Source: Gracilaria vermiculophylla (lineage: Eukaryota; Rhodophyta; Florideophyceae; Gracilariales; Gracilariaceae). From it: a DNA stretch of 64,000 nt. Both the position numbers and the translations under genes were made by a program. The notes under the pieces were generated by a model. It was not told the origin of the DNA. It worked only from the letters and a program-made list of their open reading frames with translations, and made no database searches. This document shows positions 32,309 to 42,685 of the stretch, one piece after another. Position 1 is the stretch's first letter. Each line of letters starts with the position of its first letter. The stretch spans positions 611,420-675,419 of the forward strand of contig JAHNZQ020000079.1 in assembly GCA_019155205.2 (NCBI GenBank), read 5' to 3'.

Positions 32309-33238
32309 ATGGCCGATGGAGTAGATGCATTTACCCACCATCTCATGCGCGTGGCGTGTGCGCAAATCGTTTACGCGACAGCCGAAGATGTGTCGTCAAA
32401 GAAAAGCCTTACCAAGCATGCTCCAAAGAGGCAACCTGTGTCTGCCTCTACGATTTCCGTCACTGACAGCGTTTCTGATTCTTTGGCCGACATAGCGAAG
32501 GCTTTCATTGAACGACTAAGCAACACTTCAACGAGATTCACGGCCCACAATGGCCGCACTATGTCTAATGTATTAGATGTGCTGCACGCTATAGAATGGC
32601 TTTCTCACCACACCCGTTCCGGAGTCAAGGATGTAGTTAAATATGCCATGTTTACAGAGGTTCCATTTCCATACAAAGTGCCATCCTTCCCTGCTCCCGT
32701 GCCACCCACGTCCAAGCCGGACGATTTATACGTGAATAGCGAGGAAACCGCTGAATCAACGACGAAGGGTTATGTCGAAACATGGATGCCGCCATTTCCG
32801 AGTCCGCACACCTACATCGCAACCCCTGTCTACACCACTGCAAACGGAAGGAAAAAGGATGCTTTGGACGTGGGCGAAACACGTAGAGCAGTCGAAAAGT
32901 CTTTGGCCCAGTTGAAAGAAGCCCAACGAAAGGACGACGCTAGTACCTCATTGTTAGCTGCTGCGGCTGCTGCCGTCTCCGATAATCCCTTCTTTGCTCC
33001 GCCTGTGAGCGGAAGCAAGAGGATATACGACGAGGACTTGGCTGATCCCCCACGAGATTTGGTGGAAACAGGCTTTTCCGTGGACGCCAACACTACCACA
33101 GACTCAAATATGAGAGATGTTTCAGATATTCCGGGCAAGAGTAGTTCAAACGAACAAAAGAAACAAAGAGTTGAACGCATCTTGGCAGAAGCAGGAAATG
33201 AACTAGAAGACCCCGAACTCGCAACATCTGGACAATAA
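32309..33238 (+). CDS. TAF8-like TFIID subunit, histone-fold protein
   Basis: Starting at ATG 32309 the protein has 309 residues. Residues 1-110 form a bromodomain-associated histone fold: VDAFTHHLMRVACAQIVYAT, then IAKAFIERLSNTSTRFTAHN, and TMSNVLDVLHAIEWL with a following helix. After it comes the TAF8 C-terminal module VPFPYKVPSFPAPVPP near residue 125, with a hydrophobic proline-rich pattern, then disordered Ser/Glu/Lys-rich sequence. TAF8 pairs with TAF10 in TFIID. TAF3 shares the histone fold, but the FPYxVPxFPxP motif favours TAF8. An Ala-rich stretch (LLAAAAAAVSDN) and a short lysine motif lie in the tail. It converges on the copine-like gene. Confidence 0.75.
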   Translation: MADGVDAFTHHLMRVACAQIVYATAEDVSSKKSLTKHAPKRQPVSASTISVTDSVSDSLADIAKAFIERLSNTSTRFTAHNGRTMSNVLDVLHAIEWLSHHTRSGVKDVVKYAMFTEVPFPYKVPSFPAPVPPTSKPDDLYVNSEETAESTTKGYVETWMPPFPSPHTYIATPVYTTANGRKKDALDVGETRRAVEKSLAQLKEAQRKDDASTSLLAAAAAAVSDNPFFAPPVSGSKRIYDEDLADPPRDLVETGFSVDANTTTDSNMRDVSDIPGKSSSNEQKKQRVERILAEAGNELEDPELATSGQ

Positions 33239-33352
33239 CATAACACACACCAGCGACCACTCTAGCGGGCAGTTTGATCTTTATGGTGCTTGACAATAAT
33301 TACATAATTCGAAACTACGGGATACACATGCAACACCTGAGCTCGTAACCGC

Positions 33353-34234
33353 CTACCTGACCTTGTCTTCCAAAAGATTCGTGGCATTCCACTGAACATT
33401 GATAAGCTTTAGGCCGAATTCATACAGGAGGCCATTTTTCTGCGCATGTAGAACCTGCACATCTGCGGACAAAATGTCTTCGTTTGGATTTGCTGCGAAT
33501 GAAATGAAATCACCGACACTCTTCCTCGTCAACTCCTTGACAGATGTCTGGAAGTGACCGAGCAGCTTGCGCGTTCCGATTCGTCGATAGCGGTAGAGGC
33601 TGATAAGTAAGCCCGCGCTTTCGACGTCCATTGAAAGGTCACGCATAGTAATTTCATGGGTGGGGAACTGGCCCCATCCCTGTTGGTCAAGTAGTATATG
33701 AGAGCTTTTGAAAACCGGGTGCCATGTTCCTTCCCCTGCCCTGGAGATTTCGTAAAAGACTCGCATGCCAACTCCATAGAAGTTGGTTTGCATAAGCTGG
33801 AAGCTAAGCTTCACTGAAGATGCCTCTGATTCTGTTCGAAACCCTTCCAAGGCTGTGAGGAACACGCGCGGGCTTCCCCTTGCTGCTTCCGGAGTCTTTA
33901 GTTCGAGTTCGACTGGCTGGCCCTTGGCGAAGATGAGAGAGTATATGTTAACTTCAGCTGCACCCAAGAATCGGACATCTTTTACTTCTTTGTGGTAAAA
34001 GTCGATTTTGAGATCAACTCGACGCTGATTTTCGTTGTCAGCGGGTAGCACAACGGGAGTGGCAAATTTAGGATTCCACTCGTTCAACCTCTTTTCAGTG
34101 CGCCCTAGTTCGGACCATTCCGAAGATGAGACATGTTTCGTAAAGACCACGGCAATAGGGTCAATCCGCAAACGGCCTGGCAGGCGCTTTGCAGCGATTT
34201 TGAGTTCGTAGTACCGAAACGTGGAAGCCTCCAT
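33353..34234 (-). CDS. Copine-like protein with two C2 domains and no vWA domain
   Basis: I chose the ATG at 34234 (MEASTFRYYELKI), giving 293 residues; the frame continues upstream to 34387 with unremarkable sequence. The first C2 (about 5-130) reads LKIAAKRLPGRLRIDPIAVVF, then ELGRTEKRLNEWNPKFATPVVL and KDVRFLGAAEVNIYSL. The second (about 140-260) reads VKLSFQLMQTNFYGVGMRVFYE, then KLLGHFQTSVKELTRKS. The 'GRTEKxxxxxNPxF' and 'xLGHFQTS' blocks are copine-specific C2 signatures. The calcium-binding Asp loops are weakened (GVGMRVFYE where copines have SDPFLE), and the C-terminal vWA/copine domain is absent, so this is a truncated or ancestral copine-like protein. Membrane binding in response to calcium is the family role and is uncertain here. 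Confidence 0.7.
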   Translation of the reverse strand: MEASTFRYYELKIAAKRLPGRLRIDPIAVVFTKHVSSSEWSELGRTEKRLNEWNPKFATPVVLPADNENQRRVDLKIDFYHKEVKDVRFLGAAEVNIYSLIFAKGQPVELELKTPEAARGSPRVFLTALEGFRTESEASSVKLSFQLMQTNFYGVGMRVFYEISRAGEGTWHPVFKSSHILLDQQGWGQFPTHEITMRDLSMDVESAGLLISLYRYRRIGTRKLLGHFQTSVKELTRKSVGDFISFAANPNEDILSADVQVLHAQKNGLLYEFGLKLINVQWNATNLLEDKVR

Positions 34235-34798
34235 GGCGTGGGCCGTAATTAATCGTGGTTGGAAAGGACAGTCGGAGGAGAACAGGTTGTTGACGGGGAC
34301 AGCCGAAGCGTCGCGCTCAGACAAATATCGAAGATGGCACGCTGAATATCGCTCGACGTTCCCCTTGGATGATGGAGAATTGAGCATGAGATAGGTTCAA
34401 ATGTCTTGGTGCCAACAAGGTTGCGCGAAGGGGGTCTGTCATTGCTGTACATAAATGTTGTATTTTAAATTTAACAGACAGCAATGTGCTGTGGTGCAAA
34501 ACGATGTCAAGAAAACACCTTGAAGCTGTCAACGCCTACGTACCCGTGCACACTTATCCGAACAAAAGCAAGCGGTAAAGCGTCGTTTCTGGAGAGATTC
34601 ATGTGTTTCTCCGATGAGCAGAGTCGCTGGCATCTCAAGATGGGCAAGGGAGTGAGGTGCAACAGATGTAAATCACTGAAAATGTTTACCCTCGGCACTT
34701 TTCTTTTACCCTGCTGTGCTGTCCTCTGGGGCATGCATGCCATCGTCGTGCCTCATTTTGGTCTCATCATCACTGCGACAAGCGCGCACAGGTGACCT

Positions 34799-34835
34799 CG
34801 TGGCGTCGTGGCGTCGTGGCGTCGTGGCGTCGTGG
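34799..34835. repeat. Short tandem repeat, 8-bp unit GTGGCGTC
   Basis: About four and a half copies of the octamer in the region upstream of the two-domain glycosyltransferase, on the divergent side from the copine-like gene. Confidence 0.85.
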
Positions 34836-35018
34836 ACAACCGCGGCGTGCCACCGTTTGGGTATGCCCCTTTTCGGCGCATAAAGTTGGACGGCATCCAA
34901 CTGGAAGCGCCATTGGTCCCCGGGGCGCTCGCCGCGCTGCGTGACGCTGTCACGGCGCCTCCTCATTGAGCTCCTGCTCTAAATGGCTCCCTTGCATGTG
35001 ACGCGACGCCCGCCTCAA

Positions 35019-35036
35019 CCAATGATGTATATTATA
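35019..35036 (+). promoter_or_regulatory. CCAAT box and TATA-like element upstream of the two-domain glycosyltransferase
   Basis: CCAAT at 35019-35023 and TATATTATA at 35028-35036, about 140-160 bp upstream of the start ATG at 35177. They are close together and in an otherwise GC-rich region. Function is inferred from position and motif only. Confidence 0.4.
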
Positions 35037-35176
35037 CCCCCGCGTGCTTCGGTCCACCGCACGAACTCACCCACTCAAACGCTTTCTTCGGCGCGCCTGG
35101 CCGCCCGTACTTGCTTTTTTGCACCTTCCCGACGCCGCGGCGCCTACCTCCTCCGCCCAGATCTCTTCCCGCGCTC

Positions 35177-37406
35177 ATGATATCCAAGTCAAAGACCGAC
35201 GACTTCCCTTCTCCTGCCAGTCTTACTTCTTTCTCAGAGGACCCTCCCATGACAGCTCGCCAGCTTGTCGAACCCCTACTTCCGCAACATGTCTCCTCGC
35301 CCCGCGTTTACGCCAGTCGCCGCCTCTACCTTAACGCTTTCTGCTTGATTTTCATTCTTACAACCGTCGCCTTCTTCACCACCCCCCTTCTGTTGCAGTC
35401 TTTCCCTCGCTTCTTTCGCCCCATGCCTACAAATCCTCGTCGCGCCGCCAGCGCCAACTCCATCGTTGCCGCTTGCCGAAATCGCCATCCCATGTTGCGC
35501 GACGCTCTCGCTTCTTGGTTGAATGTGCGCCACGCCTCCGAAATTATCATCGTCGATTGGGCCTCCCAACCCCCCCTTCGCCTTGTGGTCGATCAGGTCA
35601 CCTCCGCCTCCAACTCCTCCGTCCCCGTGCGCGTCATTCGCGTAGAAAACGAGCCCAAATGGGTCCTGTCTCGCTCGTATAACCTTGCAGTCCATCATGC
35701 CAACAATGAAATTGTGTTCAAGGTTGACTGTGACTATGTCATGCACCGCGATGCCATCGTCGTTCACCCCATGCACCAATCGCAATCTTCGTTTTACACT
35801 GGGTACTACATGAACTCCAGAAACGCCAACGAAATGCATCTGAACGGTGCGCTCGTTGTCACACAAACTCGTTTTTGGTCTATAGGCGGTTACGACGAAC
35901 GCATTCAAACGTATGGTTTCGACGACGATGACCTGTACGAGCGTCTTGAGGCCTCCGGGGCCAAGCGTCTCAATGTCAGTTTCGACCACTTCACCCATAT
36001 TTCGCACGAGGACAAAATCCGAGCCCAAGAAGGAGTCAAGTTTCCGAGAGTTCAGATAGATATCAACAGACTCATTCTTGAAAAGATTGCGCAGCCATGG
36101 AACAAGACGTTCCAAAGGTCTCAATATGAACAGCAGCAAGGAAATTCTGACTTGCTTAGAGCCAACTACATTCCGCCTGCCCTCAAGACGCTTGTCACCG
36201 CTGACGAATACACCGAAATTCGGCGGCTTTCCTTAGGACGCCGTATGCACGATGATTATGGTATGCCATGGGGCATCATTCAATCTATGGCCACTCGCTG
36301 TGCAGAGATATTCTTGAGCAATATGAATAGGCGCAAAAAGGCGTCGGGAATTGACGAAGTCATTGACGGCGCCGTGAGACCGCGCTTTGTGCTCATCCAT
36401 GTGCAAAATGGTCTCGGAAATCGATTGCGATCAATGGGCAGCGGCATTTCGTTTGCGGAGAGAACCGGAAGGGAACCCGTTGTCATTTGGGAAAAAGACG
36501 AACATTTTGACGCGTTATACTCAGACATATTCGACACGTCTGACCTCAAATTCCCCGTCATGGATGAGTTCATTCCGACGTGGCCTATGGCAGGGAATGT
36601 GGAGTATGATGCAGTTTGGGCTGACATTGACTTCTATAATTACATGCTACAAGAGGACGTTGGCAAATTCATTGTCGACAATCCCGACAAGAGCATATAC
36701 TTTAAGTCATCTGCGATTATGAACACAAATGTGACGACCTGGGAATCTGAAAACGAACCGATCAGAAAGCTTCCTGTTCGAAACGATATAACTTCACTTG
36801 CTAGCGCCATATACAGCAAGGGCATGGCAAACATTGGCGGCGTGCACATCAGAAATCGCTCACTCGATGATGACATTATCGGAGTGGACAACAGGGGTAT
36901 GTACTACAAAGATGATGCTGCTCTGCTTGACAAGTGGCGGGCGACGACGAAGATGGACAATTTTGTTGGCACCATGCGTCAAATGTTAAACAACGGAACG
37001 GTGCAAAAGTTCTTCGTGGCTTCTGACACCATAAAAGTGTGTCGGAAGCTGAAAGAAATATTCGGCGACGACCGCATCATGTATATTGATAGGGAATGTG
37101 ATGACCGGGGCACGGAATGCGAGAAGTATGCCATGGCAGATCTGTTGGTGTTGTCCAAGGTGAGAGTGTTGCTTGGATCAACATGGTCAAGTTTCACTGG
37201 AGCTGCTATGCGGCTCGGTGGTCCAAAAGCTCTACTAGCAGGTATGTTTGTTTACTGACATGTTGTTTCATTGTGTGTGTATTGCTGTCCTAATGTGTAG
37301 TAGCTGACACACGATGAACAATTCTCATGTACTCTGATCTCTTGCCACAGGAACTGATTTTGGAAAGGGTCCGGATGAGTCAAGACCCGTTCAACAGTCG
37401 GGTTGA
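35177..37406 (+). CDS. Two-domain Golgi glycosyltransferase: GT2-type plus fucosyltransferase-like domain, two exons
   Basis: Exon 1 is 35177-37241 and exon 2 is 37351-37406, with an intron at 37242-37350 (donor GTATGT, acceptor TTGCCACAG). The product has about 706 residues. A type II anchor lies at about 53-75 (LNAFCLIFILTTVAFFTTPLLL). The first catalytic domain (about 95-300) has IIIVDWASQPPL, KWVLSRSYNLAVHHA, the DxD-type FKVDCDYVMH, and GGYDERIQTYGFDDDDLYERL, the pattern of a galactosyl- or N-acetylgalactosaminyltransferase acceptor module. The second (about 400-690) has VLIHVQNGLGNRLRSMGSGI, VGGVHIRNRSLDDD (written GGVHIRN) and LLGSTWSSFTGAAMRLGG, resembling alpha-fucosyltransferase-like GT-B enzymes. 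Unspliced reading ends in MFVY at 37258; a 79-codon frame after the acceptor in another phase is less likely. Confidence 0.75.
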
Positions 37407-38902
37407 GGATTGGGAAACTCCCCCATTCACCGACGCAGGGAGAATCGTGATAGACGCTTTGATAGAAGAACAAGATTATTGTGAAACTCATTTTTCGAAA
37501 GCCGCTGCGCTGCTTGTTGAGACACTGCAGTTTTTCGAACCGCGGAATGCAGCTGCGCGGTGATGAGCTTCAACAACAATTTTGAACTTGAAAAAGCTTG
37601 AGAATAAGGTTTTCTGGATACATAGTTCATGAATGTCAGCGTAGAGATCAATGAATGGCGAAAATGGATAGAAGCATTTGTTGGCATGATACAAAACACA
37701 TGGGAGTGTTTGTCGTTGTGAACAGGTGCTAAATGTGGTAGATGAGAGTTCTTATCTAAATTTATGTGCTATCTCACGGTTTCGTGGCAGTTGCGGATCA
37801 GCGTTAGTTTTGTTAAGGACCATCGGGGGGCTGTTAAGCCTGTTGACGTCTGAAGGGTTGGGAGACCTGAACGTGTGACACGGCCATTGTTGAGCTGGCC
37901 TGGATCTCACCCGGGCGGCATGAAGCGCTTCCCGAAAGCGCGGTGTCCCTACAACTGGGCAAAGTGGCGCATCATTCCGCCACGGCACCCGAAAGACGGA
38001 AGTCGGGGGGCTTGATCGATGCGCCGTTTCGAATTTGAAGTTCGAAACGGGAGCGCGGCGCCAGGAATTTTGGGAATGCTCGCGCCTGCACGGCTGACAC
38101 TGGCGCGCGCCAAGCGCGTCGCTGTCATGGCCGCCGTGCCCTAGCGGGGCGGCGGCATGTCACGCTGCGTGACGCCACCCGTCCTCACACCGCCTCCGAG
38201 CAACGGGCGCCACAGCGCGCGCTTACAGTGTCCACCACTTCGAGGCCAGCCGGGTGGAATTATGGTGCACTGTAAACCAGTCATTTGTGCTTTTGTGAGC
38301 CTTCTCGATCTGCGCGAATAACCACAACCGCACCAGAAGAAAGCACCCATTCCCGGATCAGCGACGCATTCCCTTGCCAGACGCACGCTCCCAGCCGAAC
38401 CGTTCCCCGTCGACAGATGCTCAAGCTTTCGGCTGGAGTTTGGCGATGGAAGGCGCACGAAACGAGCAGTGCAGTCGTTCATGAACTACTTTACCGAGTT
38501 TGCCGGAATAGAGGTGTGTGAGGCTCATTTTGCGCTCAGAGCGGAAGACGGCCCGCTATGCGCTCTACAGCCAATGCCCACAGACGCCCCCTATGTGTCG
38601 AAAGAAGCTGTGCCAACAGAAAGGTCCTCAGCTTTAGTGTCTGCCACCCTTTTCCGTTTACTACCGCTTCGACCAGCTCCACGTTCCAACACTACAGGCG
38701 TCTGGCCTGCACCCTCAACACATCGTCTCCACGCAACCACAAACAACCTACGCAAGCGCAAGACAAGGGCAGATCCCCCTTCCATTTAAGTGATTCTCCA
38801 CCATTTTTTCGGTCTCCCGAGTCTGTTCTTTGCTCACCATTGATAGCACTGGTCCTCGGCACGTCTTGGGTGTCTGGCACTTTCCATTCTGTCTTTGCTG
38901 CT
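37407..38902. other. Intergenic region with a 10-bp hairpin and GC-rich structured stretch
   Basis: About 1.5 kb. Positions 37830-38060 look structured: a GCGCTT/AAGCGC hairpin near 37927 and a perfect 10-bp stem at 38024-38050. I searched by eye for tRNA, SRP, RNase P and snRNA landmarks and found none. The 38558-38902 part is an open frame leading into the coiled-coil gene but looks like 5' UTR. Confidence 0.4.
38024..38050. repeat. Perfect inverted repeat, 10-bp arms with 7-base loop
   Basis: CCGTTTCGAA (38024-38033) and TTCGAAACGG (38041-38050) flank TTTGAAG. No poly-T run follows, so it is not a simple intrinsic terminator. Role unknown. Confidence 0.85.
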
Positions 38903-39370
38903 ATGTCGAAACGGGCATTGTCAAGAGAACGCATCGCAGCTCAGCAGAGTAGACTTTGTGCTTTGAAGAGCGAGTCTATGTACATTTCGAGTGCTTTGGA
39001 CGCCACAAACGCGAGATTACGAGATGTTGAGGACAAGCTGCACTCTGAATGGACACAAATACAGCGCATGGAGCCCTCCATCCGACAAAGAAACGAGCGC
39101 CTTGAACAGTTGCAACACGCCATTGCGAAACAAAAACACACTTCAGAACAGATTCAGTCATTGCAGTCTGAGCTAAACGAATGCAGGCACCTTTGTGCAA
39201 CTGAGGAGAAAACTGTCGTGCAGTTGACCGAGGACTGTTCGAGAAAACGAAAGCGCCTGGTAAGATTGCGAGCAGACGTCAAAAATGCAAGACAGCGACT
39301 TCGACGCGTAGAAAAAAAAGTAGAAACGGCTCTGAAGAAACAGAATCTGTTTTCGCCCACGACTTTGTAA
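38903..39370 (+). CDS. Coiled-coil protein of unknown function
   Basis: From the ATG at 38903 (MSKRALSRERIAAQQ) 155 residues, almost entirely helical and charged: LCALKSESMYISSALDATNA, RQRNERLEQLQHAIAKQ, LQSELNECRHLCATEEK and a basic C-terminus (KRKRLVRLRADVKNARQRLR). Heptad-like spacing of Leu, Ile and Val runs throughout, so a dimeric or trimeric coiled coil is expected. I recognise no family. An upstream in-frame extension to 38558 exists but its Ser/Pro/Arg-rich composition looks like 5' UTR. Confidence 0.6.
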   Translation: MSKRALSRERIAAQQSRLCALKSESMYISSALDATNARLRDVEDKLHSEWTQIQRMEPSIRQRNERLEQLQHAIAKQKHTSEQIQSLQSELNECRHLCATEEKTVVQLTEDCSRKRKRLVRLRADVKNARQRLRRVEKKVETALKKQNLFSPTTL

Positions 39371-39786
39371 CACGAAAAAGGTAGCGAGCCGGTTCAGGTG
39401 ATAGACAGTGACACGGCGTCGTGTAGCTCGCTCGTGATTTTCGAATGTGGCTTGAGTTCAATAACGCAACTGCCGGAGAAGGCATTACTGTTTCATACTA
39501 TGTTCTTTTATTATTGGAGTCGTTTGACGGTTTACGGCTTATGTGCTCATCCATAAAGTAGCGGGAGAGCAACACATAGGGTCAAGCATTTTGAAGCAGC
39601 ACAGGTGATGTTTGAAGAGTATCTCTTCGTTGGAGATAATGAGATTCTGGACCTATCCTACGTGGTGCCCATGTCGCACCTCTGAGCATGTGGTATTGGT
39701 GCTGTATGCAGAGCAGAAAAACAACTGCGTTGCTGTACAATGTTAGGGGGAGGGTAACTAATGTATGGAGTATCACATAATTACGC
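39371..39786. other. Convergent 3' intergenic region
   Basis: About 415 bp between the coiled-coil and kinase stops. No gene or repeat seen. Confidence 0.35.
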
Positions 39787-41316
39787 CTATTCTTGAATGG
39801 ATGCATCGGGGTTTTGGAACAATGAAGACGACAAACCTCCACGACGTCCCGCTGGTGCCTCTGTTGGGTTATATCGCTTAAACGTGAAGCCAATGAACTC
39901 CTCAGCTTGTGGTTCCTTGATGTAAGATGGCCGAGAGGATTGCCTATCTTGCGTGACACCGTTTTGCGGCAAAGGTTTGTGATCTTCAAAGTAGCGCGTA
40001 TCAGTTGGTCCGCGCAGCTCCGGAAGAAATGGGGGCTTCATTGCAGATAGATTATCCCAATCTATGCCTTCGAAGAACGGGTGATCCCGGAAATCGTCAA
40101 TGCCTTTCTTTGCACCAAGTCGGTATTTGGCGTCACAAACCAGAGATTGAATGAGATTTACCGCAGCCCAGCTGAGATTTGCTTCCGGCGGGAAGCGTAG
40201 GGTTTCACGCCAATTCAGAATCTTCCGACATGTCTTGAGAGCATCCTCTGCATAGAAAGGAGGATAGCCAACAAGCATTTCGTACAAGACAACGCCAAGA
40301 CTCCAGTAATCACATTCCTTGTTATATCCCCTCTTCATCAAAACTTCACAAGAAATGTAATCCGGTCTGTCGTGAAACATAGGAGAAGAAGAAGTAATGT
40401 TTGGGTTAGTACGATGTCATCGTATAGCGGTTGATTTGGGGGCGGTACGCCATTGGAAAAAAACTCACGTGCCAACGGTTGAAAATGCCTGTTTTCTGGC
40501 GTTTCGTCTCCAAGCAGCCGCTCTTTCGGTCATGGAAAGATTGTTGAGAGTTGAGTGCGAATCGGGGCCGGACGCTTCGACACTTGACATGGGCAAGGCA
40601 TCCATGTCAACGTTGTAGCTCTTGCACAGTCCAAAATCGCTGAGTTTGAGATGGCCGTCCTTGTCGATGAGCAGATTATCCGGCTTCACATCTCGGTGAA
40701 TAAAACCCAACTTGTGAATTGTGTCAATGGCAACAACCATTTCGGCAACATAGAAGCGAGCTTCTTCTTCTGTGAGAGTGTCTCTTTCAATAAGCAACGT
40801 CATGAGATCACCACCTGGAAGAAACTCCATGACAAGGTATAGATAATCCTTGTTTTGAAACGCGTAACATAGCTGACAAACAAATGGATGATTGGCGGCA
40901 ACAAGCACGTGACGCTCGGACCAGGCGTGATTTACCTGTTCTTTGCGCAGCATATCTGCCTTACGGAGCTTCTTCATGGCATAATGGTTGCCCGACTTCT
41001 TGTGCTGGACCAGAATGACTTCGCCAAAAGCCCCGCGGCCGATGATGCTAATCATGTCGAAGTCGGCCTCTGACATGGGGCGGCGGCGTTCGCGAAGAAA
41101 AGCCATTTCGCGCTGTGCGTGCTGTTTGCGCATACGATCCTTCTCGCTGTCCCTGATAGACATGGTGGCAAGGCGTTGTTCGAGCTCATGCGCGCGCTTC
41201 TTGGCAGCCTCGCGTTCTTGTGCAAGGGTGGAAAACAGAATCTCTATCTTGCGCTTGGCAAGCTCTGCCTTGCTCGAGTTGCGCAAGGCAGAAGGACCGG
41301 AGGCGGTGTCGGCCAT
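39787..41316 (-). CDS. NDR/LATS-type AGC protein kinase, two exons
   Basis: Exon 1 is 41316-40469 and exon 2 is 40366-39787, with a 102-bp intron (donor GTGAGT, acceptor CACGACAG). The join restores AFSTVGTPDYI and gives 475 residues. The N-terminal helical region (about 15-85: LAKRKIEILFSTLAQEREAAKKR) is the MOB-binding S100B/NTR segment of NDR kinases. The kinase domain has GRGAFGEVILVQ (P-loop), AMKKL (Lys), HRDVKPDNLLID (catalytic loop) and LSDFGLC (DFG). A roughly 45-residue NDR-type insert between DFG and APE ends in a basic stretch (RRNARKQAFSTVGTPDY). The C-terminal hydrophobic motif is FIGFTFKRY, where NDR has its phospho-Thr. The role is in cell morphology and Hippo/MEN-type signalling with MOB proteins. 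Confidence 0.93.
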
Positions 41317-41950
41317 GGGCGGGGGGACTAGACAGGCCGAGGGTGGTGGCGAGGGGAGAAAGGGGGGTGTATGGGGTCGATGATGGTGGGTGGTACGGTG
41401 CTCTGGACTGCAAGGGAGCAACCGCAGGGGGAAGGGGGGTGTGGGCGCAGAGGGGGCGACAGGTGAAGCGCGTGAGAGCGCGGGAAGGCGGCTATGGGCG
41501 GAAGAGAGGATAGGCGTTAGGCGTAGGGTGGCTGTGCGGTCTCGTGGCTGATTGCGCGAGTTGGAATGTGGGGGCGCTGAGGGCGTGGCGCTGCGCGCGC
41601 GACACGCCGCGGCGCCAAAACATGTCGATTGGCAACAGCGCTGCCGCTTCGCAACGCCGTAGCGACGCCCTGTGCCCCGCCGTGACGAGGGCACCGCGGA
41701 GCCAGTCGCGGAGCGGCGGCGCGCGCTTGCGAGGAAGCGCGACTTGGCGACCGGCCTTTGGCCGCCCCCATTCTCGGGTCCACTGCGCGGCCCGCCGCGG
41801 GACCAGTGGCTCAGCGCGCGCCGCGCTTGGAACGCCCTGCCACCGCATCGCGCGCAAGCGCTGCTCGCCATCGCTCGCCGCCGCTGGCCAGGTAATGATG
41901 AGCCATCACCTCCCACCGCCCTCACCGTCCGCAGCATAGGTGCTTTAGCA
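41317..41950. other. Divergent promoter region of the kinase and phosphatidyltransferase genes
   Basis: About 630 bp, very GC-rich (41580-41900). The open frames here are GC-driven and I do not call genes. Confidence 0.35.
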
Positions 41951-42685
41951 ATGCTTGCCGTCGCTTCCGCGACCGGTGGCAGCTTTGTCCTCGTCGCTCA
42001 CGCGTCTGCGTTCGCGTCCTCGCTACCTGCTTTGAGCCCACCACGGCTTTGGTGCCCCACGTTTTGCCCGCGCACCTCCGCTCCAGTTCTCCGTCGTGCC
42101 ACACCTGCTTGTACATCCGCACGCCTCACCAGGGCCGATGTGCCCATGCTTCTGACATACGCCCGCGTCGCCGCCGTGCCCGTGCTTGCCACTGTGAGTC
42201 TGTCGCCACCGTTTCCGCATCAGTGTCTCGTTTCTGCACTCATTTTCGCCCTGGCATCGCTCACCGACTTTCTCGACGGATATCTCGCACGCCGATGGCG
42301 CGTGGTTTCCGAGCTGGGCACCTTCTTAGACCCTGTCGCCGATAAGCTCATGGTCGCCGTTGCTCTAACCGTCATAACCGCCCGTATCCCGCACCCGCTT
42401 ATCGTCGCATCTACCGCAGTGATTCTCTCGAGGGAGATTTTTGTGAGCGCCCTCAGAGAATGGATGGCCATTCTCAATAAGAGCGCGCAAGTCAAGGTTA
42501 GTATTTGGGGTAAACTGAAAACCGCAATGCAAATGGTGTCCGTCACTCTACTATTAGCGTCCGTAACTATCGACGTTTGGTTTGCCAAACTAGGACTTCT
42601 TATGCTGCTGTCCGCGGCTACTCTGGCCATCACGTCAGCAACAGAATACGTTCAAAGTGCCATTCAAGCAGTTCGACAATCGTAA
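41951..42685 (+). CDS. CDP-diacylglycerol--glycerol-3-phosphate 3-phosphatidyltransferase (PgsA type)
   Basis: From the ATG at 41951, 244 residues. A presequence-like N-terminus (MLAVASATGGSFVLVAHASA) precedes the first helix (ADVPMLLTYARVAAVPVLA). The CDP-alcohol phosphotransferase motif is complete: SLTDFLDGYLARRWRVVSEL followed by GTFLDPVADKLMVAV, that is D-x2-D-G-x2-A-R-x8-G-x3-D-x3-D. Later helices include LILSREIFVSALREW-like and SVTLLLASVTIDVWFAKL. The bacterial-type PgsA makes phosphatidylglycerophosphate in plastids or mitochondria of algae and plants. Whether it is plastid or mitochondrial cannot be told. The protein could also be extended upstream. Confidence 0.88.
   Translation: MLAVASATGGSFVLVAHASAFASSLPALSPPRLWCPTFCPRTSAPVLRRATPACTSARLTRADVPMLLTYARVAAVPVLATVSLSPPFPHQCLVSALIFALASLTDFLDGYLARRWRVVSELGTFLDPVADKLMVAVALTVITARIPHPLIVASTAVILSREIFVSALREWMAILNKSAQVKVSIWGKLKTAMQMVSVTLLLASVTIDVWFAKLGLLMLLSAATLAITSATEYVQSAIQAVRQS

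Noticed and set aside
37840..38010. A tRNA or RNase P RNA gene
   Set aside because: No tRNA T-loop, B box or RNase P conserved regions could be matched; only generic hairpins.
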